Below the pieces are notes generated by a model. It was given only the letters and a program-made list of their open reading frames with translations, did not search any database and was not told the DNA's origin. From the NCBI RefSeq assembly GCF_900105395.1, contig NZ_LT629775.1, forward strand, positions 4,920,001-4,984,000: DNA of 64,000 nt, written 5' to 3'. Position numbers and translations under genes: made by a program. This document shows, one piece after another, positions 45,230-53,776 of this stretch (the stretch's first letter is position 1; each line of letters starts with the position of its first letter). Source of the DNA: Streptomyces sp. TLI_053 (GTDB lineage: Bacteria > Actinomycetota > Actinomycetes > Streptomycetales > Streptomycetaceae).

Positions 45230-45247
45230 GGAGGAGAAAATTCCTCC
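45230..45247. promoter_or_regulatory. Operator-like palindrome 2 (TetR spacer)
   Basis: GGAGGAGAAAATTCCTCC, six-base arms. It overlaps the region just downstream of a possible -10 TAGCAT (45223-45228) and lies 15 bp before the TetR start, fitting autoregulation. Confidence 0.6.
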
Positions 45248-45262
45248 GGTTAAGGGCTGGCG

Positions 45263-45913
45263 ATGAGAGCGGACGCGGAACGCAGTCGACGCAGGATCCT
45301 GGACGCGGCCTGCGAAGTGTTCCTGGAACGCGGCCCCGACGCCCCGCTGGACGCGGTGGTCCGCCGCGCCGGCGTCGGCCCCGGCACCCTCTACCGGCGC
45401 TTCCCCGACCGGGAGGCCCTCGTCCGGGCCCTCGTCACCGACCTGCTCACCCGGCTCGCCGCGGCCGCCGACCGGGCCCGGGAGGACGAGCCGGACCCGT
45501 ACCGCGCGCTGCGCCGCTTCGTGCACGCCGCCGCCGACCTGCGGATGGGAGCGGCGATCGTCGTGCTGCTCGAACGGCTGGTCGTCGACGGGGAACTGGC
45601 CACCGCCCGCTCCCGCGCGGTCACGGCGGCCGGAGAACTGCTGCGCGCCGCCCAGGACGCCGGCCGACTCCGCGCGGACGTCGGCACGGGCGACCTGGTG
45701 CTGCTCTGCGTCCGCGTCTCCCGCCCGCTCCCGGGCGGTCTGGCCGCACTCGACGCCGACGGCACACTCGTCCACCGGCACCTGGACCTCGCCCTGGCCG
45801 GGCTGCGGCCCGGAGCGCCCGAGGAGGACAGCGGCGAACCGCTCACCTTCGACCAGGTCATCACCGCCGCCGGCCAGCCGGGCGAACCCGAGGTGGCAGA
45901 GTGGGCGGGATGA
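45263..45913 (+). CDS. TetR/AcrR-family transcriptional regulator
   Basis: 216-residue regulator with an N-terminal helix-turn-helix (SRRRILDAACEVFLERG through VGPGTLYRRFPDREALV, about 9-52) and a variable ligand-binding domain. The long C-terminal end (GAPEEDSGEPLTFDQVI...) is typical of the subgroup paired with small metabolic genes. The ATG follows TAAGGG. It is divergent from the hypothetical gene and its stop overlaps the start of the RNA methyltransferase gene. Confidence 0.88.
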   Translation: MRADAERSRRRILDAACEVFLERGPDAPLDAVVRRAGVGPGTLYRRFPDREALVRALVTDLLTRLAAAADRAREDEPDPYRALRRFVHAAADLRMGAAIVVLLERLVVDGELATARSRAVTAAGELLRAAQDAGRLRADVGTGDLVLLCVRVSRPLPGGLAALDADGTLVHRHLDLALAGLRPGAPEEDSGEPLTFDQVITAAGQPGEPEVAEWAG

Positions 45914-46677
45914 ACGAGGAACAGCTGCGCGCCTGGCGGACCGGCGCCGAGGAGCCGGGCGCCGTCCTGCTGGACGGCTTCCACCCGCTGAAGCACGCAC
46001 TGCGGTTCGGCGGTGCCGTCCGGCAGGTGCTGACCGCCGACCGGGCCGCACTGCTGGCACTCGCCGCCGAACTGGCCCCGGACGTCGCCCCCGCGCTGGA
46101 CGCGCTGGCCGTCGAACTACCGGAGGCCGCGCTGCGCACCCTCGCACCCCGGCTGAGCCCCACCGGGGTGGTCGCCCTGGCCGTGCGCCCCACCAGCGCG
46201 GCCAACCGCGCCGCGCTGGCCGTCCGGCCCCGGTCGGCGCCCGTCGTGCTGCTGGAGAACCCCCGCAACCTGGGCAACGTGGGCGCCGTCATCCGGCTGG
46301 CCGCCGGCTTCGGCGCGGCCGGCGTGGTCACCACCGGCGAACTCGACCCGTGGCACCCCGCCGTGCTCCGCGGCAGCGCCGGCCTGCACTTCGCCACCGC
46401 CGTCGAGCGGCTGACCCTGCCGGAACTGCCGGCCGGTCCGCTCCACGTACTGGACCCCGAGGGCACCGACATCCGGGAGACGGCCTTCCCGGACGACGCG
46501 GTGCTCGCCTTCGGCACCGAGCGGCACGGCGTCTCGGCGGAGCTGCGGGCCCGGGCCGACCGGCTGGTCGCGGTGCCGATGCGGCCCGGGGTCTCCAGCT
46601 TCAACCTGGCGACCAGCGTGGCGATGGGGCTGTTCCACTGGATGTCGGGGCGCCCGCCCGGCGCCGGCGGCGTCTGA
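45910..46677 (+). CDS. SpoU/TrmH-family RNA 2'-O-methyltransferase
   Basis: 255-residue SPOUT methyltransferase. An N-terminal substrate-binding region (about 1-105) precedes the knotted catalytic domain with motif 1 LENPRNLGNVGAVIRLAAGFG, motif 2 FGTERHGVS and motif 3 PGVSSFNLATSVAMGLF. It probably methylates a ribose in rRNA or tRNA; the exact target is unknown. The ATG at 45910 overlaps the TetR stop (ATGA), so the two are co-translated, though no functional link is obvious. Confidence 0.88.
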   Translation: MNEEQLRAWRTGAEEPGAVLLDGFHPLKHALRFGGAVRQVLTADRAALLALAAELAPDVAPALDALAVELPEAALRTLAPRLSPTGVVALAVRPTSAANRAALAVRPRSAPVVLLENPRNLGNVGAVIRLAAGFGAAGVVTTGELDPWHPAVLRGSAGLHFATAVERLTLPELPAGPLHVLDPEGTDIRETAFPDDAVLAFGTERHGVSAELRARADRLVAVPMRPGVSSFNLATSVAMGLFHWMSGRPPGAGGV

Positions 46678-46687
46678 CCGGCCGTCC

Positions 46688-46713
46688 CCCGCCCGGCACG
46701 GGAGCCGGGCGGG
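46688..46713. terminator. Hairpin between convergent genes
   Basis: 10-bp stem CCCGCCCGGC / complement with loop ACGGGA, ending at the stop codon of the following minus-strand gene. Confidence 0.55.
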
Positions 46714-48060
46714 TCAGGAGAACAGCAGCCGCCAGGTGTCCGGCCCGGGGTAGCCGTCCGCCTCCGCGCCGCTCCACCCCAGGGACTCCTGGAACGCCCG
46801 GACAGCGCTCCGGTCGGCCTCCGTCCAGCGCGGTCCCGGGCCCTCGGCGTAGGCGTCGCCGAAGCCCCTGCGGACCAACCGGGCGCCCAGCCGCTCGACC
46901 TCCTCGCCCACCGCGCCCGGGCCGAAGGCGCCGAGGCCGGGGAAGGCCGGCGGGACGCCGTCCGGCGAGGAGGCGGGCGGCGCGGGCGGCGCGGGCGGCG
47001 GCGGGGGGAGCGGGGCGGCGCCGTCGATGTTCCGGCCCTTGCCGTTCACCAGGTAGTCCCAGGTGTCCTTGCCCGGGACCCCGTCCGCCTCGGCGCCCCG
47101 CCAGCCCTGCGCGAGCTGGAACGCCTCGGTGGCCCGCCGGTCCGACTCGCTCCAGCGCGGCCCCGGCCCCTCGGTGTAGAACCGGCCCCCGCCGCGTCGC
47201 ACCAGCATCTCGCCGAGCCTGGTGACATAGGCGTTGTCCGCTCCCGGCCCGAACTTGTCCGCCCCCGGGAACGCCGCGGCCCCGGCACTGTCACTGCTGT
47301 TCCCGCCCGTGGTCAGACCCTTGTAGCGGTAGGGGACGTAGGTGGCCGAGTTGGACCAGTAGGCGTACGGGGTCGCGCGCCTGGTCGCCCCCGGGGACGT
47401 CTGCTCGTACGCCAGGTAGCGGGTGCGGGTGGAGTCCGTCCAGCCGCCGAAGACGGTGACGTGCGAACCGCTCCGCGGGCTGGCCGGATCGTTGTGGATC
47501 AGGACGTCACCGGGCTGGAGCTCGGCCTTGGTGATCCGCTCGGCGAAGTTCGTCAGGGTCCAGGTGGTCTGGCTGCTCCCGAGCCCCCACGCCATCGAGA
47601 CGAAGCCGGAGCAGTCCTGGCGGTACCCGTCCGACCAGTAGCGGCTCATGCTGTACGGGACCTTCTGGTCGACCCAGCGCTGCGCCCGTTCGATGATCGC
47701 GGCCCGGGTGACCGGCTGGGCGTCGGCGGTCCGGTCGTCGGCGGCGCTCTGACCGTAGAGGCCGCCGACCTCGCCCTGCGGGGTGTCGCCGCGGGGGGTG
47801 GACGGGCCGCCGGGGGTCGGGGCCGGGGCGGGCGCCGCGGTGGCGGCCCCGGCCGTGCCGCCGAGCGCGGTGCCGACGGCGGCCAGCAGGACGGCGGCCC
47901 GGCGGCGGACGCTGCGGGCCGCGGCGTGGCCGCCCTCGTGCACCGGTGCGGCGTGCAGCCGGGCGCGCCGGCGGGCGCCGCAGCCCCCGCATATGCAGTC
48001 CTCGTCCGGTTCGACCTCGTCGAACCGGAGCAACGGGGCCGTTCGGCCGGTTGTGGTCAT
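46714..48060 (-). CDS. Secreted NlpC/P60-like peptidase with two peptidoglycan-binding-type domains
   Basis: 448-residue exported protein. An unusual cytoplasmic stretch with clustered cysteines (C22, C24, C27) and RRRARLH precedes a signal sequence (RRRAAVLLAAVG, about 52-76) with an ALA-type cleavage region. The catalytic part (about 110-250) has C150 in QDCSGFVSMAWG and H200 in SGSHVTVFGGW. Two similar C-terminal repeats (about 265-340 and 370-448, each with FGPGA, VRRG, YxEGPGPRW and GxGAEADGxPGxDTW) resemble peptidoglycan-binding modules. The role is probably wall remodelling, not proven. Confidence 0.75.
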   Translation of the reverse strand: MTTTGRTAPLLRFDEVEPDEDCICGGCGARRRARLHAAPVHEGGHAAARSVRRRAAVLLAAVGTALGGTAGAATAAPAPAPTPGGPSTPRGDTPQGEVGGLYGQSAADDRTADAQPVTRAAIIERAQRWVDQKVPYSMSRYWSDGYRQDCSGFVSMAWGLGSSQTTWTLTNFAERITKAELQPGDVLIHNDPASPRSGSHVTVFGGWTDSTRTRYLAYEQTSPGATRRATPYAYWSNSATYVPYRYKGLTTGGNSSDSAGAAAFPGADKFGPGADNAYVTRLGEMLVRRGGGRFYTEGPGPRWSESDRRATEAFQLAQGWRGAEADGVPGKDTWDYLVNGKGRNIDGAAPLPPPPPAPPAPPASSPDGVPPAFPGLGAFGPGAVGEEVERLGARLVRRGFGDAYAEGPGPRWTEADRSAVRAFQESLGWSGAEADGYPGPDTWRLLFS

Positions 48061-48343
48061 GCTCCGCCTCCTTCTCCTGGGGAGGGAGGTGTCCGTCGGG
48101 CCGCTGACGGCGCGACAGCACGGTCCTCTTCCAGCCTCTTCCAGGGCGACACGGGGTGTCGTCCGGACAAAAGTCCCAAAGCTGACACCTGGTCGGCGCG
48201 GTGGGCTGCTCCGCGCGGGTGACGGTCGCCGGGGATCCCGGGCGTGGCGCGGAGAGGGCGTGCTGTCGGCGCGGGGTGCGGGCCCGGTGGTCCGCCGGGC
48301 GTCGTGGCGGGCCGGGTTGGCGGTCCGTCGGTCCGCCTGTCCG

Positions 48344-49282
48344 TCAGCTGACGGGGCGTGCGGAGGCGGGCGGATTGGCGGGCGAGTACTCGGGTTCGCT
48401 CCAGCTCAGCGGGGTGGCGTCGGCCAGTTCGACGACGCCGGTGACGGTCAGGTCGACCACCCGTTCGGCGCCCGGCAGGCCGGCGGCGGCGGGGCCGGAC
48501 CAGACCGTCCTGGCCTCGCCGGTGATCAGCAGGGCGCCGCCGGTCTCCCAGTCCGGGACGAGCAGTCCGGCCCGCGGGTCGAACTCCAGGTTGCCGAGGG
48601 TCATGAACATGTTGTTGCCCGGGTAGTCGGGCCAGCGCAGCCGGTCCGGACCGAGGACCCGCAGGAAGCCCGGGTTGCCGCCGCGGTGCGAGGCGTCCGT
48701 CCGGCCGTCCGGGCCGGCGGTGGCGACGAAGAAGGTGTCGGCGGTGCTCACCAGCAGTTGCTGGGCGGTGCTCAGCAACGGACCGGCCGCCACCCGGCGC
48801 GGGGCGCCGGCCCCGGGGCGGTCAACCGGGTGGCGGCGCTGGATGTACTTCGGGCAGTTGGCGTAGACCTGCTCGGCGGTGATCACCAGCCCGCCCCGGC
48901 CGTCCGGCGCGGAGCGGCCGTTGACCCGCATCCGGCGCCGGGCGGCCGGGTCCAGGGCCACGGTGCCGACCTCGGCGGGGCGGGCCAGGGCGGCGGCCAG
49001 CGGGTCGTCCCCGGCCGGGTGGGCGGCCACCGTGACCGTCCGTTCGTCGGGGGCCCGCAGGAAGCCGGCCGGTCCGCCGAGCTGGGTGGCCCAGAGCCGG
49101 CCGTCGGTGTCGGCCGCGCCGACCACCAGCATCCGCCGCTCGGTCAGGAAGCGGGCGGCGACGGCGGGGACGGTACTGCCGACGGCGCGGCCGGAGTGGT
49201 CGGCCCGGTCGGTGCGGCCGGCCCGGGCCTGCACGGCCCGTTCGCCGGGGTGGTAGGGGGTGTCGGTGCCGGTGCCGGTCAT
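48344..49282 (-). CDS. Pyridoxamine 5'-phosphate oxidase-like flavin protein
   Basis: 312-residue protein with a split-barrel FMN-binding fold of the PNPOx type. Conserved segments include RRMLVVGAADTDGRLWATQLGGPAGFLRAP and GGNPGFLRVLGPDRLRWPDYPGNNMFMTLGNLEFDPRAGLLVPDW. Members reduce or bind flavin and act on small molecules; the substrate is unknown. The ATG at 49282 follows GAGGGAGG. The frame continues 27 codons upstream into the palindromic repeats, which is not coding. The paired palindromes at 49338-49396 lie in its upstream region. Confidence 0.75.
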   Translation of the reverse strand: MTGTGTDTPYHPGERAVQARAGRTDRADHSGRAVGSTVPAVAARFLTERRMLVVGAADTDGRLWATQLGGPAGFLRAPDERTVTVAAHPAGDDPLAAALARPAEVGTVALDPAARRRMRVNGRSAPDGRGGLVITAEQVYANCPKYIQRRHPVDRPGAGAPRRVAAGPLLSTAQQLLVSTADTFFVATAGPDGRTDASHRGGNPGFLRVLGPDRLRWPDYPGNNMFMTLGNLEFDPRAGLLVPDWETGGALLITGEARTVWSGPAAAGLPGAERVVDLTVTGVVELADATPLSWSEPEYSPANPPASARPVS

Positions 49283-49337
49283 GACGGGTGCCTCCCTCGG
49301 GATCGGGCGGTACGGCCTGGCGGTGTTCGCGGAACTC

Positions 49338-49396
49338 TTTGCGAAGTGGCACTTTGCAAACACCTGTGGGGACTTTGCAAAGTGGCACTTTGCAAA
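49338..49396. promoter_or_regulatory. Two 23-bp palindromes made of four ACTTTGCAAAGT-like sites
   Basis: Each 23-bp palindrome has the form TTTGCAAAGTG-G-CACTTTGCAAA. The copy at 49374-49396 is perfect; the copy at 49338-49360 has one change (TTTGCG). This gives four CTTTGC(A/G)AAG half-sites with spacing 15, 21 and 15 bp. The array fills the space between the PNPOx-like gene and the VOC gene. It looks like a cooperative operator; the binding protein is unknown. Confidence 0.8.
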
Positions 49397-49400
49397 GTTT

Positions 49401-49880
49401 CTAGAAGAACCCGCAGGTCGGGGCGGTGGCGGTGGGGGCCTCGGCGCCGGTTCCGTCGACGCCCGCCGGGGTGTAGATCTCCAGCCGGATGCCGTCGGGG
49501 TCGGTGAAGAAGATCCCGCCGGAGGCGGCCCCCTCGCGGTGCGGGACGACGCCGTCGTAGGCGAAGGAGGCGCCCAGCTCGCGCAGCAGGGCCTCGGCGG
49601 CGCGGACCTCGTCGAGCGAGTCGACCTGGAAGGAGAGGTGGTGCAGCCCGGGGGCGGCGGTGGCGAAGGTGCCCTCGCTCTGCTGCCAGAGGGTGAGCAC
49701 CGGGCGGCCGTCGCGGCCGAGGAAGGTGTAGCGGTGCTCCGGGTCGGTGCCCTCCGCGACCGGCTCCAGTCCGAGGACGCGCCGGTAGAAGGCGGTGGAG
49801 CGGTCGAGGTCGGTGACGTTCAGGCCCACGTGGCCGGTCTGCAGGGTGCTGGTGATGGCGCTGGTGCTGGTGCCGGACAT
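49401..49880 (-). CDS. VOC-family (glyoxalase-like) dioxygenase or lyase
   Basis: 159-residue protein with one full VOC fold (two beta-alpha-beta-beta-beta modules). Likely metal ligands are H17 (TGHVGLNV), H80 or H81 (GLHHLSFQV) and E134 (IRLEIYTP). Substrate not identifiable; the family covers glyoxalases, extradiol dioxygenases and antibiotic-binding proteins. The ATG follows GGGAG. Its stop touches the palindrome array and the PNPOx-like gene follows 118 bp later on the same strand. Confidence 0.82.
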   Translation of the reverse strand: MSGTSTSAITSTLQTGHVGLNVTDLDRSTAFYRRVLGLEPVAEGTDPEHRYTFLGRDGRPVLTLWQQSEGTFATAAPGLHHLSFQVDSLDEVRAAEALLRELGASFAYDGVVPHREGAASGGIFFTDPDGIRLEIYTPAGVDGTGAEAPTATAPTCGFF

Positions 49881-49923
49881 GCCTGATCACTCCCGTGGCC
49901 AGGGCGCCCCGAGGCGCCGCTGT

Positions 49924-50020
49924 CTAACCGTTATTAGCGACCATAGGGGTTAGTCTTGAGAGAGGTCAACCGGTTCGGGTGGTTTCAATGGTTAGAAATT
50001 CCGGGCATGGCTATGCCATG
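49924..50020. promoter_or_regulatory. AT-richer control region with inverted repeats upstream of VOC
   Basis: CTAACC (49924-49929) mirrors GGTTAG (49948-49953), with another GGTTAG at 49990-49995. CATGGC TAT GCCATG at 50006-50020 is a perfect 6-3-6 inverted repeat. The stretch is less GC-rich than its surroundings. It probably holds the VOC promoter and its operator. Confidence 0.45.
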
Positions 50021-50080
50021 ACAAATACGGGAGAACCGGGTGTCGAGGAGCGGGCGCGGGGGCGCCGGGCCGGGGTGCGG

Positions 50081-51109
50081 CTACTCCCACTCCCACCGGG
50101 CGCCGATGTGGCCCGGCTGCTGGTCGGGGGCGAGGATCTGGGCACTGGCCGAGGCGCCGATCCAGAGCTGCTCGCGACGGCGGTCGACGTCGGCGCCCGG
50201 GTCGCGGTCGTAGCGCTCGCAGTGCACCGGCACGGTCGCCGGGTCGAAGTGGACCTGGAGCACGTACTCGCGCACCGGGGTGGCGAAGCGGCGGCTGTAC
50301 TCCGTCGTCTCGGCGCCGCCGGAGGGGATCTCGACCTCGTACTCGAAGACCGTGCTGTCGCCGAGGCCCAGCGGGCGGTCCAGCATCACCTCGCCGACGA
50401 TCAGGCCGGTGTCCGGGCGGCGGCGCACCCGGCCGAGCCGGCCGTGCCGGACGCCGGTGATCTCCGGACAGCCGGTCGCCTCCTCGTCGGCCTTGTGCAC
50501 CACCAGGCAGCGGGTCACCCCGGACACCGTGGCGCGGACCACCTGGCGCATCCGCAGCAGGTTGCCGCGCCGGTCGGCGTCCACGAAGTACGAGTCGTGG
50601 ACCGAGAGCCGCTCCAGCTCGCCGGCCGGTGGGGCGTCCAGTTCGGCGAAGACGTCGGCGATCTGCTGCTCGCCCGGCCAGACGTCCTCCAGCCGCAGGT
50701 GGCTGGCGCCGGCACTGGCCGCCCAGCGGCCGCGCGGACGCGGCGGGCCGAGCAGCGCGGACAGCGTGGAGTGCGGCAGGCCGAGGAGTTCCTCCAGCAG
50801 GTGGACGGCGCGCAGCGAGCTGGCCCGCTCGGGCTGGCTGCGCCCGCGCCGCCAGTAACTCAGCGTCGTGACACTGACCCTGACGCCGCGTTGGGCCAGG
50901 GCGGCGCGGATCCGGTCCAGGCTGAGGCCGCTGGCCTCGATCGCGACGTGCAGGGTGTCGGCGAAGCCGCCGGTCGGGCTGGGGCGTCCCGGCGTCGGCG
51001 CGGGCGACAGCGGGGGTGCGGGCGCGGGCGGCCCGGGTGCGGGCGCGGCCGTGGCAGGGTGCGGCCCGACCAGTCTGAGCCGGGCGTCCTGGGGATGCTG
51101 TGAGGCCAT
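50081..51109 (-). CDS. XRE-type helix-turn-helix regulator
   Basis: 342-residue protein. After a Pro/Ala-rich N-terminus (to about 45), a helix-turn-helix of the XRE class (FADTLHVAIEASGLSLDRIRAAL, VSVTTLSYWRRGRSQPER) is followed by a large C-terminal sensor domain (about 130-342) that ends HIGARWEWE. This architecture is common in streptomycetes; ligand and targets are unknown. The ATG at 51109 follows GGGGAAGG. A frame extending 32 codons upstream lacks a site. Confidence 0.75.
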   Translation of the reverse strand: MASQHPQDARLRLVGPHPATAAPAPGPPAPAPPLSPAPTPGRPSPTGGFADTLHVAIEASGLSLDRIRAALAQRGVRVSVTTLSYWRRGRSQPERASSLRAVHLLEELLGLPHSTLSALLGPPRPRGRWAASAGASHLRLEDVWPGEQQIADVFAELDAPPAGELERLSVHDSYFVDADRRGNLLRMRQVVRATVSGVTRCLVVHKADEEATGCPEITGVRHGRLGRVRRRPDTGLIVGEVMLDRPLGLGDSTVFEYEVEIPSGGAETTEYSRRFATPVREYVLQVHFDPATVPVHCERYDRDPGADVDRRREQLWIGASASAQILAPDQQPGHIGARWEWE

Positions 51110-51434
51110 GTGGTTACCTTCCCCACCGAGCGGGTGCGGCAGACCCGGAGCGGCGCCGGAACGCGCCGTCAACGGCCTCGCCGAGCTGTGGGGAACCCTA
51201 TGCACGGTCGAGAGGCTACGTCATCAGTCGTGCGTATGACAGTGGTCACGGGCGGTGCACCGCCAGGTTAGCGATCTTGAAACAGTGCGGAAACACACGG
51301 ACCTCCTCCGGGCCGGGTGGTGCGTTCCGGACCGGTGGCGGCAGGTTCCGGCCACGGGTCCCGGGGCGGGGGCCCGACGTAGACTCGGGGACCGGCCTGG
51401 GGCGAGGGAACCGGCCGAGAGCGAGGGAGCGCCG

Positions 51435-52001
51435 ATGACCGAGCGGACAGCAGACCCGCGGGACCCGCGCCCGCTGCTCGGCGAGCCGCTCGCGCTCGAC
51501 CTGCTGAACACGCGGTGGGCCGGCGAGCCGGTGAACGATCTGCTCGACGGGCCGGACGGCTTCGCGATCTGGCTCTCCACGGCCGGGCTGGCCGGTCGCT
51601 GCCCGGCGGACGACGCGGGGCTCGCCGCCCTGCGGGAGGCCCGGGAGGCGCTCCGGGCGGCCGTCCGGGAGCTGGACGCGGGCGGGCTGCCCGGGGCCGG
51701 GTCGCTGGCCGGGCTGGACGCGGTGCTGCGGCACGGGCGGATCCGGCGGGAGGCCTCGGCGGCCGGGCCGGTGGACCGGGTCGAGGTGGACGAGCCGCGG
51801 TGGCTGGCCGCCTGGCTGGCGGTGGACGACTTCCTGGGGCTGCTGGCGCAGGGGCCGGCGCGGATCAAGAAGTGCGCGCACGAGGCGTGCATCCTGCACT
51901 TCTTCGACACCTCGCAGAACGGCCGGCGCCGCTGGTGCCGGATGGCCGTGTGCGGGAACCGGGCCAAGGCGGCCCGCCACTACGAGAAGGTGCGGCCGTA
52001 G
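51435..52001 (+). CDS. CGNR zinc-finger / ABATE-domain regulator
   Basis: 188-residue protein with an N-terminal ABATE domain (LALDLLNTRW near residue 20) and a C-terminal CGNR zinc finger whose cysteines and histidine lie in CAHEACILHF, WCRMAVCGNR and KAARHY. These proteins are predicted stress-linked transcription regulators. The ATG at 51435 follows GAGGGAGC; the open frame upstream is longer but includes no signal. Divergent from the XRE gene. Confidence 0.85.
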   Translation: MTERTADPRDPRPLLGEPLALDLLNTRWAGEPVNDLLDGPDGFAIWLSTAGLAGRCPADDAGLAALREAREALRAAVRELDAGGLPGAGSLAGLDAVLRHGRIRREASAAGPVDRVEVDEPRWLAAWLAVDDFLGLLAQGPARIKKCAHEACILHFFDTSQNGRRRWCRMAVCGNRAKAARHYEKVRP

Positions 52002-52026
52002 CCCCGTAGCCCCGTAGCCCCGTAGT

Positions 52027-52070
52027 CCGTGGCCCGGCACCGGGCCGGCGGGCCGGGTGCCGGGCCACGG
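52027..52070. terminator. Terminator hairpin between CGNR gene and monooxygenase
   Basis: 15-bp perfect stem CCGTGGCCCGGCACC / complement around a GC-rich loop, between convergent genes. It is preceded by three tandem CCCCGTAG units (about 52003-52026). Confidence 0.7.
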
Positions 52071-52114
52071 GCGGGCCCGGGAGGGCGCCTCTCCCCCGGG
52101 CCCGCGCGGGCGGC

Positions 52115-53608
52115 TCAGACCTCGCCGAGCCATTCGGTGAGGGCGGCGCGCAGCTCGCCGGCGCCCGGGTCGACGGCGGCCCAGGCGGCGTAGCCGTCCG
52201 GTCGGATCAGCAGCACGGTGTCGCGCAGCTTGCCGTGCGGGTCGGCCGGGGCGACCGTGACCAGGCGCTCCCGCCACGGGTCGGCGGCCGCCACCTCGTC
52301 ATTGCTGACCAGCACGAACCGGCCGGCCCGCAGTGCCTCGTAGAGCCGCTCCGGGGCGGCCGGGCCGTTCTCGCGGGGCGGTTCGAGACCGGTCAGCCGC
52401 AGGTCCGGGACCCGCTTGCCGACCAGCGGGTGGGCGTCCTTGGGCGCGGGGTAGGAGATGCCGAGGCCGGAGACGGTGCGGGCGCCCCGGTCCACCACGG
52501 CGTCGACCCGCCCGGCGACCTGGACCAGTGCCCCGCGCAGCGCCCGGGTGGCGGCGGAGTGCGCCATCGCGACCCGGATCATCGCGCCGGAGGCGCGCAG
52601 GACCGTCCGGCCGACGGGGTGCCGCTCGCTCTGGTAGCTGTCGAGCAGTTCGTCGGCGACCCCGTCGCGCAGGACGGCGACGAGCTTCCAGGAGAGGTTG
52701 GCGGCGTCCTGGAGGCCGGTGTTCATGCCCATGCCGCCGGCCGGGGAGTGGCAGTGGGCCGCGTCGCCGGCCAGGAAGACCCGTCCGGAGCGGTAGTCGG
52801 GGACCTGCCGCTCGTCGCTGTGGAAGGTGGAGCTCCAGCGGACGTCGTGCAGGCCGTAGTCCTCGCCGAGGGCGCGGCGGGTGATGTCGGCGAGCAGGTC
52901 GGGTCCGGGCTCGGTGCCGTCCGGGACCTTCTCGGTGCTGTCGTGGGCGAGCACGCGGTACCAGCCGTCGCCGAACGGCACCAGCAGCGCGAAGCCGGTC
53001 TCGGCGGCGCCGGCGGCGGTGCCCTCCTCGGGCTCGCGCTCCAGGCGGACGTCCGCGAGCAGGACGGAGTCGACCACCGACTCGCCGGGGAAGGGCAGCC
53101 CGAGCAGGTCGCGGACGGTGGAGCGGACGCCGTCGGTGCCGACCGCGTAGCGGGCCCGGTGGGTGGTGGTGGCGCCGCCCTGGAGCGTCTCGACGGTGAC
53201 GCCGTCGGGGTCCTGCCGCAGGCCGGTCACCTCGGCGCCGCGCAGCACGGTCGCGCCGGCCTTCACGGCCCGGTCGTGCAGCAGCCGTTCGGTGTTGTAC
53301 TGCGGCGTGAGCAGGACGAACGGGAAGCGGGTCGGCAGGTGGCCGAGGTCGATCCGGACCCGGTTGAAGGCCGTCAGCGCCTCGACCGGGCGGCCGGTGG
53401 CGATGAGGTCGTCGGCGAGGCCGCGGGCGTCGAGGAGTTCGAGGGTGCGGGCGTGCACGGCGAACGCCCGGGTGAGGTTGGACTCGGTGGCGCGCTTCTC
53501 CAGCACGGTGACGCCCAGGCCGGCGGCGGCGAGGTCTCCGGCCAGCAGCAGGCCGGTCGGCCCGGCGCCGACCACGATGACGTCGGTGACGGTCTGCTTC
53601 TCGGTCAT
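52115..53608 (-). CDS. FAD-dependent aromatic hydroxylase (PHBH-type monooxygenase)
   Basis: 497-residue class A flavoprotein monooxygenase that would hydroxylate an aromatic substrate using NAD(P)H and O2. It has the FAD-binding motif GAGPTG (14-19), the DG motif (ARYAVGTDGVRSTVRDLLG), the second FAD motif GRVFLAGDAAHCHSPAGGMGMNTGLQDAANLSWKL, and a C-terminal thioredoxin-like domain as in rifampicin monooxygenase and angucycline hydroxylases. The substrate is unknown. The ATG follows GGGAGC. No biosynthetic genes flank it, so a catabolic or resistance role is more likely. Confidence 0.85.
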   Translation of the reverse strand: MTEKQTVTDVIVVGAGPTGLLLAGDLAAAGLGVTVLEKRATESNLTRAFAVHARTLELLDARGLADDLIATGRPVEALTAFNRVRIDLGHLPTRFPFVLLTPQYNTERLLHDRAVKAGATVLRGAEVTGLRQDPDGVTVETLQGGATTTHRARYAVGTDGVRSTVRDLLGLPFPGESVVDSVLLADVRLEREPEEGTAAGAAETGFALLVPFGDGWYRVLAHDSTEKVPDGTEPGPDLLADITRRALGEDYGLHDVRWSSTFHSDERQVPDYRSGRVFLAGDAAHCHSPAGGMGMNTGLQDAANLSWKLVAVLRDGVADELLDSYQSERHPVGRTVLRASGAMIRVAMAHSAATRALRGALVQVAGRVDAVVDRGARTVSGLGISYPAPKDAHPLVGKRVPDLRLTGLEPPRENGPAAPERLYEALRAGRFVLVSNDEVAAADPWRERLVTVAPADPHGKLRDTVLLIRPDGYAAWAAVDPGAGELRAALTEWLGEV

Positions 53609-53700
53609 GTGTCAGCTCCCGGTGCTCGAACAGCGGCTGGACGCCGTGCGTGGCGTTTCCCCGGCCCCCATCATCGCTTCCCGGGAGTGGCGTTGTGAAT

Positions 53701-53733
53701 CTCCGGTCCCCGGCGCGTGGCCGGGGACCGGAG
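53701..53733 (-). terminator. Terminator hairpin between paaN and the monooxygenase
   Basis: 14-bp perfect stem (53701-53714 with 53720-53733), loop GCGTG, just after the paaN stop. Confidence 0.65.
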
Positions 53734-53776
53734 GGCGGGGCCACCGGGAGGGCGGTACCGGCCCGGTGGCGGCGGC

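Noticed and set aside
49260..49886. Plus-strand frame with repeated FAKWHFAK peptides over the palindromes
   Set aside because: The repeated peptide is only the translation of the palindromic DNA; the rest is antisense to the VOC gene.
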